From contig JACKHI010000001.1 of assembly GCA_020639075.1 (NCBI GenBank), positions 4,092,001 to 4,156,000 on the forward strand: DNA of 64,000 nucleotides, in the 5' to 3' direction. This stretch comes from Phycisphaerales bacterium. Lineage in GTDB: Bacteria; Planctomycetota; Phycisphaerae; UBA1845; UTPLA1. This document shows positions 1-8,332 of this stretch, piece after piece (within the stretch, counting starts at the first letter, position 1; each line of letters starts with the position of its first letter). The notes under the pieces are model-generated. The model saw only the letters and a list, made by a program, of their open reading frames with translations. It had not been told where the DNA came from and ran no database searches. The position numbers and the translations under genes were made by a program.

Positions 1-306
1 GCGGCCGAACAATCGTTGGTCAATGCGTCGCAGCGGTTGAGTGAATATGAGGCGCTGAAGCGCCTTGAACCCGACGTCGCATCCCGATTGCAGTGCCGAT
101 ATCTCACGGTCCTCGGGCTCTATGCATACCGCCTGAGTGTCATGCTCGACGGGCGGCGCGATCTGGGGGTTGCGGCTAGGCAGGCATTCGAGAAGGCAAA
201 GTGCTCGGGGAGCGTTTTTGATCCGTTCGCGGTCTGTTCCGACGCCTGGAGCGCTGGTTCGAAGACACTATGGCTGGAAATCAAGTGTGAGGAGGATAAG
301 TCGTGA
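1..306 (+). CDS. 3' end of an unrecognised protein (partial)
   Basis: The frame is open from the first base of the window to a TGA at 304-306, giving about 101 residues, so this is the C-terminal part of a gene that starts upstream. The visible part is mostly helical (a run around RYLTVLGLYAYRLSVML) and ends in a charged tail. I recognise no family. It overlaps the next gene by four bases (GTGA), which suggests translational coupling, and a strong ribosome binding site for that gene (GAGGAGG, 289-295) lies inside its last codons. Given the neighbouring glycosyltransferase-like genes, a C-terminal tail of a surface-glycan enzyme is possible but unproven. Confidence 0.5.
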   Translation, partial: AAEQSLVNASQRLSEYEALKRLEPDVASRLQCRYLTVLGLYAYRLSVMLDGRRDLGVAARQAFEKAKCSGSVFDPFAVCSDAWSAGSKTLWLEIKCEEDKS

Positions 307-497
307 AAAAGTTCAGATTCGTTTCGATGATGTTGTTCATTCTGTTGGCAGTGACCGGGTGTGATATTCCCTGGAAGGCTGTCGGCTCGATTGCCTCTGG
401 CGATTTGGGTCCAGTCCTAAACCTGTTTGAGGGGGACCACGAAAATGACTCGGGTCAGAAGTGGTATTGTTGGCCCGCATGCTCCTGGTTTGATTGA
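303..497 (+). CDS. small predicted lipoprotein
   Basis: 64 residues starting at a GTG, chosen because GAGGAGG sits seven bases upstream and the start overlaps the preceding stop codon. The N terminus (MKKFRF, then a hydrophobic run ending LLAVTGC) is a classic type II signal peptide with a lipobox, cleavage being before Cys20. The mature peptide would be only about 45 residues, rich in Asp, Gly and Trp, with two late cysteines. No family recognised. It is probably a small membrane-anchored surface protein, co-translated with the gene before it. Confidence 0.6.
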   Translation: MKKFRFVSMMLFILLAVTGCDIPWKAVGSIASGDLGPVLNLFEGDHENDSGQKWYCWPACSWFD

Positions 498-513
498 TGG
501 AGGGGTCTCAGTG

Positions 514-666
514 ATGACTCACGCAGACAAGGGCACTAATGTTGGTTCGTCAATCTGGATGATTTTCGTATCGGGGCTTATGCTCTGGCTGCCGTTCGTT
601 GGGCCGCTTCTCAGGAGGAGCGTGGGAGTTGGCGACGAGCAATCGCGTTTGAAACTATCAGCATAA
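514..666 (+). CDS. small single-pass membrane peptide
   Basis: A 50-residue reading frame. I start it at ATG 514 because a good ribosome binding site (ggagggg, about 499-505) lies just upstream; the frame can be extended to ATG 444 or TTG 427, but that would overlap the lipoprotein gene. The middle (SIWMIFVSGLMLWLPFVGPLL) is one transmembrane helix followed by a basic, charged C terminus. Function unknown. It sits 16 bases after the lipoprotein gene on the same strand and could be a partner of it. Confidence 0.4.
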   Translation: MTHADKGTNVGSSIWMIFVSGLMLWLPFVGPLLRRSVGVGDEQSRLKLSA

Positions 667-735
667 CGAATTTCAGGAACCGTGCGATTAAGAACCGTAC
701 CTAGCTGGACATCGACAGGAATGGAGAGTCGATAT

Positions 736-1500
736 ATGGGGCCCCTCTCTTTGTTGACGTTTTGTGATGACAACTATTCCGATTCATTTTCCAACCTGTT
801 ACACACCTACCGGCGACATCACAATTCATCTCGCATCTGCGCCTTCACGCTGCCCGGCAATCCGCGAGTTGCGTCAGTCGCGGATAAGTTTCAGGTTCCG
901 CTGTCCACAATACCAATTAGCTCTATCGAGACTATTCCGATCACGCAACGCGTTCAACTGAGTAGATTGGGAAAGCTATGGGTGTTGCAAAACGCACCAC
1001 CAGGGCTCTGTTTGTACATTGATTCAGATTGCGAATTAAGAACTTGCTTGGGGGAACTCTCAAGGGCAACGTTCCTGTCTAGTGGCGCCGTATCGCTCCT
1101 GAATTGCGGTTCATGGAGTATTCGCCTCGCGTGCGCTGAGTTTTTTTCTGGAACGGATGCAATTCCACGAATTCACGCAATTATGAAATCGCTAGGGTTT
1201 ACCCTCGAGGAGTCAGCGCTTGTGCGGTGGAATGGAGGTGTCGCATTCGGATCGGGGGGAGCCCTTCGCCGGTTAGGCGCTTGTTGGCAAGGTGCGTATG
1301 CGAAGCTGAGTCTGATCAGTGGGTTCTCGGGTAGGGATGAGTTAGCACTGGCCTTGGGCGCGTGCGAACTGACTCACCGCTATGGCACCACTATCGAGAA
1401 CCTCCCTGCTTATTGGAATTGGCGCCTACACACTGAAGGAGTGCCGCAATGTCAAGTGGGAATTGTACACTACGAAGTAAGTAAGGGTGTTTCTCTATAG
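736..1500 (+). CDS. glycosyltransferase-like protein (GT-A fold candidate)
   Basis: 254 residues from ATG 736, preferred because GGAGAG lies seven bases upstream and the first residues then form a beta strand (PLSLLTF). Longer starts exist at 721 and at GTG 682. The layout suggests a nucleotide-sugar transferase of the GT-A fold: a central GKLWVLQN segment, then hydrophobic LCLYIDSDCE carrying a DSD motif of the type that binds metal and nucleotide-sugar, then a later WNGGVAFG segment as in GT8-like enzymes. I cannot assign a CAZy family. It points away from the minus-strand cluster that follows, and codon use looks AT-richer than in genes beyond 9.6 kb. Confidence 0.5.
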   Translation: MGPLSLLTFCDDNYSDSFSNLLHTYRRHHNSSRICAFTLPGNPRVASVADKFQVPLSTIPISSIETIPITQRVQLSRLGKLWVLQNAPPGLCLYIDSDCELRTCLGELSRATFLSSGAVSLLNCGSWSIRLACAEFFSGTDAIPRIHAIMKSLGFTLEESALVRWNGGVAFGSGGALRRLGACWQGAYAKLSLISGFSGRDELALALGACELTHRYGTTIENLPAYWNWRLHTEGVPQCQVGIVHYEVSKGVSL

Positions 1501-1907
1501 CGTGTGTCCGGCCGTTCTCCTGAATTAAGTGCGTACAATTCAGCCAATATTAGTACGGTTGCTCCGTAGCCAGAGTCATCACCGGATGCCTCATGTTGGT
1601 GTACAAGCGAGGCCTGCAAGCATAGCGTGACAGGGATAAACCCCAACGTTGCATTAATCGCGTCAGCCGAATGCATGTGGGCCCATGTTTCCAAGGGTTT
1701 TTCCAGCGGTGAATCACGGCCGCATAACGCCACACACGGTGAGGTTACGCTCACACGAGAATCCGTGACAAAACGGCCTTGAATACTGCCCGAAACGATG
1801 ATTCACGGTCAGATTTATGCAACGTTGGGGTAAAGATCTATCTTCTACACGATGGAATCCTCGCGGACGTTGGCTTGTCATAAGCAACCTGCAGTGCATA
1901 GAGTCTA
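1501..1907. other. gene-free stretch left of the insertion sequence
   Basis: No reading frame here looks like a protein. The stretch holds the 19-bp inverted repeat described separately (1641-1659 and 1812-1830). It ends at the TA that flanks the insertion sequence. Before that insertion it was the downstream flank of the nucleotidyltransferase gene whose stop codon now lies at 2740-2742. Confidence 0.6.
1641..1830. repeat. 19-bp imperfect inverted repeat, possible small mobile-element remnant
   Basis: CCCCAACGTTGCATTAATC at 1641-1659 is matched in inverted orientation at 1812-1830 with one mismatch. The interval between the arms (about 150 bp) has no coding potential and holds further short inverted motifs around TGAATCACGG and GATTCACGG. 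This architecture resembles a MITE or the terminal repeats of a decayed element, but no flanking target duplication was identified. Confidence 0.4.
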
Positions 1908-2740
1908 GAGCCTATCCCAAAACCTCTCTGAGCAGCAAAATTGTGCAGCCGAGATGAAGGAATCCCTGGAACAGCGTAGTCGATTTCTCCCAGCGAATAC
2001 ACAGTCGGCGGAAGTGTTGAATCCACGCGATCGTGCGTTCGACCTTCCAGCGCCTGCGATAGCGCCGCAGTGTACGGCCATCCTGCGTCTTGTTTTCCGG
2101 TTTGCGGTTCGAGCGATGCGGCGCGATCAGTTCGACGCCCTGGTGCGCGAGTTGTTCGTCGAGTCGATCGCTGTCGTACGCCTTGTCGCCAATCACGCGC
2201 GGCGGCATGTATTCCGTCAGCATGAAGTCGAACAACTGTTGCACGAGTTGACTCTCGTGGGTCTGAGCCGTCGCCGTGTCAATCGCGACGGGCAGACCGC
2301 GGGCATCGACCAAAACCTTGATTTTGACGCCCTTTCCGACCTTTGCGCATCCGATGCCGTCGCCACCACCACGCGCCTTGCAGAAGGTCCCGTCGATGAA
2401 GCACTCGTACAGGCGATAGCCGTCACGCTCTTCGACGAGTCGCCCGGCGTCGCGCATGATCGTCTCGAAAACGCCGTCACGCACCCAGATTTGAAACCAC
2501 CGATGCACGGTGCTCCTCTAGCCGAAGCGCTTTGGCAGGTCTTTCCACTTGGCCCCGTTGTCGAGCATCCAGAAGATGCCGCGAAGTACCTGCCAAAGGT
2601 CGGCCGCAGGCCGACCGCCCAACGGGCTCTTTGTTGGTTTGGGAATCCGTTCCAGCAGCCAATCCAGTTGTTCATCCGTGAGTGTCATCATGATGCAGAT
2701 CTATACGATACACTGCATCAATAGGTTTTGGGATAGGCTC
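1908..2740 (-). mobile_element. IS5-family (IS427-like) insertion sequence, 833 bp
   Basis: Bounded by a perfect 18-bp terminal inverted repeat, GAGCCTATCCCAAAACCT at 1908-1925 and its complement at 2723-2740, with a TA dinucleotide directly outside each end as a probable 2-bp target duplication. It holds one transposase gene on the minus strand, broken by an in-frame stop. The right end lies exactly on the stop codon of the nucleotidyltransferase gene. Size, single-frame DDE transposase and short TA duplication all fit the IS427 group of IS5. Confidence 0.85.
1912..2691 (-). pseudogene. IS5-family transposase interrupted by an amber codon
   Basis: Read from ATG 2691, the frame gives a normal IS427-type N terminus (TLTDEQLDWLLERI, LGGRPAADLWQVL, GAKWKDLPKRFG), then hits TAG at 2518-2520, codon 58, and continues in the same frame with RSTVHRWF and the whole catalytic DDE domain: DGTF, a GDKAYD segment, and the YRRRWKVERTIAW motif containing the late catalytic Glu. 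Restoring codon 58 would give about 259 residues, the usual length. Because the frame is unbroken, one base substitution explains the defect. The C-terminal part could restart at GTG 2508, but it would lack the N-terminal helix-turn-helix region, so the copy is probably inactive. Confidence 0.8.
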
Positions 2741-3873
2741 TAATGTGATTCCGGATACAGCGTATTCGCAATGGTCACTGAATCACACGCTGGGCAACTG
2801 AGAAATGCTAGACGCGTTTCCTCAAGCAATGCAGATAGTTGCATCACACGTAGAGTATCCCAATCCAACATCCCAAGTGAGGTCAATATTTCACGAATCC
2901 CCTGTAAGACCCGCGTATCGCATCCCGGTGTGCCAGAAAGAACCGCTCCACATTCCAATCCTAGAGCGGATACCAATGAGAAGGCCGACTCCATATCGTT
3001 GTTCTTGTATTGTGCGCGAAGGGCCGACACATAGTAATCACACTTTTGAGCGTTGCATCTCGACGATAGAGCGCTATCGGACACTGTGGACGCGTGGTAT
3101 AGTCCTATGAAGGCGTTTAGAATTCTAGGTAATTGGTTAAGATGGCGCGCATCCATGCCCCACAAGTCCCGGAGTTTCTGTAACAAGTGCAATTCTCCCG
3201 AGTACTGCAACACACTTCGGACTTCCCGCCAATGCCAACGCCCTGTCGGTTGCCGGAGGGCCCATGTGCAGGCCAAATTGCCTATGCTGATCAAGGCCCA
3301 CAAAGGTCCATCACGTAATTCCTTGTACATACTGTTATTCGATTGCTCGGCAGCTTGAAACTCTCCGAGTTTCTTCCTTGCGAGGTGAGCTACGTAATTG
3401 ATGCGATCGGCTACCATGCTCGAAGAGCTAAACTCATGATCACATTGTTCTCTCAGTGCTGTGATATGACCAATACGATCATAGAGCACCCTGCCGTGAA
3501 ATAAGTTTGAGGAGGCTGCGAACTGCCAATGACTCCGAATTATCGACGTACGGTTTGTGAATTCCCAGGAAGGCATTAGCAACAACTCCACGAGGATTTC
3601 GTTATTGCCTACGGTGTCGAGTTGATAGGTGGAGGGACCGTAGATGCGAGCGCCGCAACGACTTCGTCGCACCTCCCAGTGCTTCGAGGCGATGGCCGAG
3701 GCCGGAACGACAAGCCTCAAGTCTATGTCACTATCGACGTTGCGAAATCCAGCGCGAGCTGCACGCGAACCACCAAGGTAGACGGCCTCAACCTCGTTAC
3801 ACCGGCGTTGCGAAAGGGCGACCAGGTCCGCATCGTCCCAGTCCGTGAGCGCTGAATTTGATGATTCAACCAT
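2740..3873 (-). CDS. MNT-fold nucleotidyltransferase domain protein
   Basis: 377 residues from ATG 3873, which has AAGG eight bases upstream; an ATG at 3891 adds six residues. The signature is near residues 34-53: GGSRAARAGF followed by DSDIDL, i.e. the G-S-x(n)-D-x-D motif of the NTP_transf_2 fold, with a third acidic strand later (EILVELL). The rest is largely helical, as in aminoglycoside and other small-molecule nucleotidyltransferases. The substrate cannot be read from sequence. It overlaps the end of the glycosyltransferase gene by eight bases and is last in the minus-strand cluster. Its TAG stop coincides with the edge of the insertion sequence, which did not alter the protein. Confidence 0.7.
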   Translation of the reverse strand: MVESSNSALTDWDDADLVALSQRRCNEVEAVYLGGSRAARAGFRNVDSDIDLRLVVPASAIASKHWEVRRSRCGARIYGPSTYQLDTVGNNEILVELLLMPSWEFTNRTSIIRSHWQFAASSNLFHGRVLYDRIGHITALREQCDHEFSSSSMVADRINYVAHLARKKLGEFQAAEQSNNSMYKELRDGPLWALISIGNLACTWALRQPTGRWHWREVRSVLQYSGELHLLQKLRDLWGMDARHLNQLPRILNAFIGLYHASTVSDSALSSRCNAQKCDYYVSALRAQYKNNDMESAFSLVSALGLECGAVLSGTPGCDTRVLQGIREILTSLGMLDWDTLRVMQLSALLEETRLAFLSCPACDSVTIANTLYPESH

Positions 3874-5176
3874 CGGATGTACCTTGAGCATGGGGTGGTG
3901 AACATGGGTGATGTCCGTGTAAATGAATGGTGTCGCAGCCTAGCGCCCGTGCAAACGAAAGGAGAGTTTTATCTGTCCCGAGGACCACTTCGCAGTTCTT
4001 TAGCATTTGGCGTAATTGCTCTGCGTTCGGAACTGAAAGCAACAGAATATCGTTAGGGTTAGTTATTGCGCACAATGTGGACAGGGGAATCCGATCGTCT
4101 TGGTCCTTCGTGGTCGAAAGCGGTAGGAAGAGCCTCCTGGACTTAAACTGGCGCAAATACCGTGCAATTGCGCATATAGATGGATCACTCCATGGCTGCA
4201 ATGGATATGGACTATCAGCGGATCCGAATTGTACTATGACATAGCGCCCCTCAAGGGGCTTATGGGGGGGCCACGGAATAGTCTCGTATTGCTGCCGACG
4301 CGCCTCCTTTAGGCTCGTGCAAAGGTCGTTGAGGCCGACAGAACGGGATGCAAGTAGGAGGCATCGTGCTATGCATAATGAAACATGTTGCCTCGAAGAG
4401 CCTTTGGCTCGGCGTCGGATGTTAAGTAGGCGCCTTAGGAATCCTGTTAGAGCCAAGCGTCGGATCCGGTCATCAGTATGCCGAGTCCAACTGGCGCACA
4501 ATGTGGTTAGGTCATTGGCCCAGTCTGTTAGCCGCGAAAGTAGGTTGTTTCCGTCAACCTCCCTTCTTACGAGAAATTGCGCGACTGTGGCGACTCGGTA
4601 TCCTTGATCGAAGAGCCGCAGATAAAGCTCCAAGTCGTCGCATACCCGCATCGCTGATGAGAAACCGCCGATAGTCCGCAAAATCATTCGCTTAACGGAG
4701 AAGGTGGACATTGTATGGATGAAGGTTTTCCGCAACAGTGCCTCAAGTGATTGCCCTGGGAATCTTGCTGGTGATCGGGATATGCAGATCCCATCCCGCA
4801 CCGTGAAGGCAAGGGAATAGGCCGCGCTTGAGGTTGGTTCGGCATCATAGGCCTGCGCATGCATGGCGAGATGCATGGGACTCCAGACGTCATCGTGGTC
4901 GAGAAACGCAACTATGTCGCCAACAGCAGTATCTACACCAGTCTGGCGAGACATCCCGGGGCCCTTGTTCGTCGAGTTGCGGATAATCCTTAACGGAATT
5001 GAAGGCGAGTAATCTGGTATGGACACAGGGGATCGCGAAGCGTCGTCGACGATAATGATTTCCTGAGGTTTATGCCGTTGTGCAAATACAGATGCCACGG
5101 CCCTGTGCAGTGTGCCCCGGTCGTTGTACGTTGGGATCACTACACTGATCGATTGCCTTGAAACTTGATTGGCCAT
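3866..5176 (-). CDS. glycosyltransferase: GT2 domain plus GT9-like C-terminal domain
   Basis: 436 residues from ATG 5176; an upstream ATG at 5263 would add 29 residues that do not resemble a GT2 start. Residues 1-220 are a GT2 (GT-A) domain: SVVIPTYNDRGTLHRAV, IIIVDDAS, AFLDHDD (DxD-type site), GGFSSAMRVCDDLE. A helical linker with many Arg and Leu follows, then from about residue 310 a second domain (RYVIVQFGSAD, VVLGTDKTLLSFARALGCDTIHLHG) whose last segment resembles the C-terminal nucleotide-sugar site of ADP-heptosyltransferases (GT9), where VGxDTGxxHLAAALG is typical. The GT9-like call is tentative. It probably builds a surface glycan and lies mid-cluster. Confidence 0.7.
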   Translation of the reverse strand: MANQVSRQSISVVIPTYNDRGTLHRAVASVFAQRHKPQEIIIVDDASRSPVSIPDYSPSIPLRIIRNSTNKGPGMSRQTGVDTAVGDIVAFLDHDDVWSPMHLAMHAQAYDAEPTSSAAYSLAFTVRDGICISRSPARFPGQSLEALLRKTFIHTMSTFSVKRMILRTIGGFSSAMRVCDDLELYLRLFDQGYRVATVAQFLVRREVDGNNLLSRLTDWANDLTTLCASWTRHTDDRIRRLALTGFLRRLLNIRRRAKGSSRQHVSLCIARCLLLASRSVGLNDLCTSLKEARRQQYETIPWPPHKPLEGRYVIVQFGSADSPYPLQPWSDPSICAIARYLRQFKSRRLFLPLSTTKDQDDRIPLSTLCAITNPNDILLLSVPNAEQLRQMLKNCEVVLGTDKTLLSFARALGCDTIHLHGHHPCSPPHAQGTSDG

Positions 5177-5451
5177 ACTACGCCACCGTGTGTCGAGAGC
5201 GAGCAACAACAAAGAGCGAATCAGGGAATCGTGCTCTCCTGCAAGCACGTGTGTTGTTAACATAGCCGATGCATCATAGGCGAATACGGTGATCGATGGG
5301 TCTTAAGAGATGAGTGAACATCGTTGATTCCCGCTTCGACCTACGCGTGGCTTGTAGTCAAACGCTAACTGAAAGGGCCGGCAGTAGGGTTCCAGCCACT
5401 GCTCTGTGTTAGTTCCCATTCCATGACGAAATGTGTACCATGGCAAATATT

Positions 5452-6543
5452 CTAATCGTGCAGCAAGCTCCGTCTCAGGGTGCTTGCGATTCCTTTAATG
5501 TGCGTTGCGAAAGTTTCGAGCCGCCGTAAGGTATCAAGGTGCCCTAATTTCACGGCCGTGACAGACCTTCTCAAGGCGTGCCGACTGAGAAGGGCCTCAA
5601 ATATGTCGAATGTGGCGTATTCAAACGCGGTATTGTGCTTGAAATAAGTGCCAAGAAAATGGTCAATAATTGTAAGTTTCGCGGGATGTACGGCCCTTCC
5701 TGAGTTTACCCAAATGAAAACTACGGCATTCGCGACCTCATCAAGCGGTGTTGTCGCCACACCGGGGCCATCGATGAGACCTGTGACGATTTTTTTGTTT
5801 GTCAGGACATTGCGTGTCGAAGGATCTCCATGGAGATATGACGTTGACACAAGGTGGCTCTTCAATGGATGAAGGCGCTCAATACAAGATTGCAGGTTCT
5901 CAAACTTTGAAAGGGGAGCCGAAAACTCGTCGACCGCTGCTAACACGTGATCGAAAAGGAACGAGGCTTGTGTTTGGGGTGCCTCGGTTGGGCGGGCGTC
6001 TTCGGAGTTCGAATCCAGAAGCGCGAGCGCGCGCGACGCACCGAGTCGGCCAAAACCGGTCGTACTCAAGGCGTGAGAGTGTTCGTGTGCTAGGGCAACA
6101 GCGTATTGAGCCGTTAGTGACCGTTCAACTTCGGCAGAGAGTGAAGCCGCCGCTGACGCAAGGGAGATGCCTGGCATTCTGGTCATTACGAACCATGGGA
6201 AAGGGATGACCGAGCCGGAGACATCGAGTGATAACGCGGTCGGTACAAGAGACCTTCTGAGCCCACAATTGCGCAGATAGAGTACCTCTTCTGCTGGAGA
6301 ATGTGTATCAGAGAATACACCTACTTTGACGATATAACCTGGCCCTTGCCTATCCGATTCAGTGCCAAAAACCACGCTACCCACACCATCAGCGATTGGC
6401 TTGAGGCTCGCTATTCGCATTCCTATTACTGGCTCGACTGCGGATTTTAAATGGGCGATTTCGAAGGCGTCAAATCGCGTGAGTAGCGTGGCATGATTAC
6501 GAGGAATCGTTCCACAGAGGTATTGGCCGTGGCGAATCATCAT
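5452..6543 (-). CDS. APH-fold small-molecule kinase
   Basis: 363 residues. It has the phosphotransferase family pattern: a degenerate nucleotide loop (IADGVGSVVFG), a lysine strand (GYIVKVGV), hinge PWFVMTRMPG, catalytic loop YLHGDPSTRNVL (H-G-D-x4-N) and a metal-binding aspartate in TGLIDGPG. This fold phosphorylates aminoglycosides, choline, homoserine, fructosamines and various sugars, so the substrate is open. In this cluster, beside an SDR, a transaldolase and a nucleotidyltransferase, a sugar or cyclitol kinase is more likely than antibiotic resistance. The gene starts 57 bases after the SDR stop on the same strand. Confidence 0.75.
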   Translation of the reverse strand: MMIRHGQYLCGTIPRNHATLLTRFDAFEIAHLKSAVEPVIGMRIASLKPIADGVGSVVFGTESDRQGPGYIVKVGVFSDTHSPAEEVLYLRNCGLRRSLVPTALSLDVSGSVIPFPWFVMTRMPGISLASAAASLSAEVERSLTAQYAVALAHEHSHALSTTGFGRLGASRALALLDSNSEDARPTEAPQTQASFLFDHVLAAVDEFSAPLSKFENLQSCIERLHPLKSHLVSTSYLHGDPSTRNVLTNKKIVTGLIDGPGVATTPLDEVANAVVFIWVNSGRAVHPAKLTIIDHFLGTYFKHNTAFEYATFDIFEALLSRHALRRSVTAVKLGHLDTLRRLETFATHIKGIASTLRRSLLHD

Positions 6544-6600
6544 AGACGAGTTTACCTTCGCAAGTTGAAAATGTTCATGATCAGTATCTTCTCGTATTGG

Positions 6601-7329
6601 CTAAACCCATGCTCCTCCGTTGACGCCAAGAGTCTGAGCGGTCAAATACTGGGACTCGTCGGACGCGAGAAACACTGCTGCAGCCGCGATCTCTTCGGGT
6701 TCCGCGGGTCGCTTGAGAAGGAGGAGCTGCTCGACTATGGTCTTGACGCTCTCTGACATTGTCGCCGCCGTGAATTCGTTTGCGACGACGCCGGGTGACA
6801 AGCAATTGACTCGAATTCCCCTTGGGGCGAGAAATCTCGCGGCGCAATGCGTTAGCGCCATAACGCCGGCTTTTGACGCTGCGTACGAGGGTGTTCGAGG
6901 TCCACCATATTGGCCGGAAAGTGACCCGATGTTGATTACAGAGGCCTTTTCACTAAGAAGGGGGATCGCAATCTGCAGGACGCGAAACGGGCCGACCAGG
7001 TTCACATCTAGGACTTCGATCCATTCCGCGTCGGACTGGTCACAGAAATCGGCAGGTCGGTTGATTCCGGCGTTGTTCACCAAGACATCGATGTGTCCGT
7101 GCCTAGCAACACATGTGTTCAGAAATGCATCAACTTGACTGCGATCTTGGACATTCATCTGGTAAGCCTGCGTGTTGCCAAGGGTCCGAACAAGGGATTC
7201 GGCTGACTCCCGCTTTGTCAGATACGAGAATGTGACTCTTGCTCCTTCATGTGCAAAGCGTTGAACGATTGCCCGTCCTATCCCGCTAGAACCGCCGGTC
7301 ACAACACAGTGTTTACCATTTAAGATCAT
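6601..7329 (-). CDS. SDR-family oxidoreductase (FabG-like)
   Basis: 242 residues, the usual length for a classical short-chain dehydrogenase. The cofactor motif is TGGSSGIG (residues 11-18), followed by NNAG near 90, the serine strand INIGSLSG and catalytic YAASK near 150, then a C-terminal VNGGAWV. ATG 7329 has GAGGAGC just upstream. The family reduces or oxidises a hydroxyl or keto group with NAD(P)H. Similarity to FabG does not prove a fatty-acid role; inside this cluster it may act on a sugar or cyclitol. Confidence 0.85.
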   Translation of the reverse strand: MILNGKHCVVTGGSSGIGRAIVQRFAHEGARVTFSYLTKRESAESLVRTLGNTQAYQMNVQDRSQVDAFLNTCVARHGHIDVLVNNAGINRPADFCDQSDAEWIEVLDVNLVGPFRVLQIAIPLLSEKASVINIGSLSGQYGGPRTPSYAASKAGVMALTHCAARFLAPRGIRVNCLSPGVVANEFTAATMSESVKTIVEQLLLLKRPAEPEEIAAAAVFLASDESQYLTAQTLGVNGGAWV

Positions 7330-7614
7330 CTTCGGCTCCTCGATTACGATAGATACTTGCCGGTAGTTGTCATCCTCTCACTATTCGAAGGACCTGCAAA
7401 TGCGGTGCGTCCGCTCTCGCAATCCAGGGTGAGAGTCATGCGTCATTCTGTCCGTCGCGATGTATGTTGGGCGCCCCATGACGTTAATAATATTGACAAA
7501 GAGCTTATTGGCGGCGGAGTTGCGATATGTCGCATAGTATTACATTAGTGAATCTAATTGTGTCGCTTTACACACCACTGAAACGTGCAGAGTATTTGAT
7601 TAGTTTCTCGGGGG

Positions 7615-8292
7615 TCACGATCCCCGTGGGTAGCTAACGAAAACACCTCGGAGCTTTGCGCCGGTTGTTTGGGACTCACAGATGGGCAGGGGGTCGCTGA
7701 AGATCATGTCCCAAGTTGTTGGGGGGACAGTGACGATGTCAGCGCCCTCTGTTAAAGCCGTAATAAGTGTTGCAGTATTGCGTACACTTGCAGCTATGAG
7801 CTGTGTATTTGGGGTCATTGAATCAATCAACGCTCGCATTTGGCGAATTCGTGTGGAATGGGAGGCTATTGGGACGCCGAAATCTGCGGCGCGATCGAGG
7901 ATGAGCGAAACGAAGGCCGGTCGAAGTGGTAGGAATGGGATTGCTGATGCCGGATTAAGTACAAACGTAATATTGAGCTTGATTCCGGTGTCTCTTAACA
8001 ACCTAGCGGCTTGATTGCCTGCTAATGTTGCGGGAATCTTAACTACGATATTATCGGCGATGGAAGCGAGATCGTGCGCTTGCCGGGCCATCAAATTGGC
8101 ATCGTCACTCAGGACGGGCGCGCTGACTGGACCGGGGACTTCGCGCGCAAGATCTCTCAGGATCTGTTCGGGCGTGCCATTGGCGTTTGCCAAAAGAGTG
8201 GCATTTGTAGTTACGCCAGCAACAAGTTCCCAACGCAGATAGTGGCGTACTAAGTCTATTGACGCGGTGTCTAAATAGAGTTGTTGTACCAT
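7615..8292 (-). CDS. transaldolase family, fructose-6-phosphate aldolase (FSA/TalC) type
   Basis: 225 residues from ATG 8292, close to the 220 residues of FSA enzymes; a GTG at 8331 would add 13 residues but the family normally starts as here (MVQQLYLDTAS). It carries the early Asp (LYLDTA, D8), the GVTTNATLL motif (residues 26-34) and the Schiff-base lysine in IVVKIPAT, which is Lys85, the same number as in E. coli FsaA. The reaction is reversible aldol cleavage or formation with dihydroxyacetone, glycolaldehyde or similar donors. It is the first well-supported gene of the minus-strand cluster and may form the carbon skeleton of the sugar used by its neighbours. Confidence 0.8.
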   Translation of the reverse strand: MVQQLYLDTASIDLVRHYLRWELVAGVTTNATLLANANGTPEQILRDLAREVPGPVSAPVLSDDANLMARQAHDLASIADNIVVKIPATLAGNQAARLLRDTGIKLNITFVLNPASAIPFLPLRPAFVSLILDRAADFGVPIASHSTRIRQMRALIDSMTPNTQLIAASVRNTATLITALTEGADIVTVPPTTWDMIFSDPLPICESQTTGAKLRGVFVSYPRGS

Positions 8293-8332
8293 TACGGGTT
8301 CCCACGGAAAGTCTTGTATGGTTGAAGTCACC

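Noticed and set aside
1912..2691. Two-gene orfA/orfB transposase with programmed frameshift
   Set aside because: The frame is continuous across the break; the only defect is an in-frame TAG, so no frameshift is needed.
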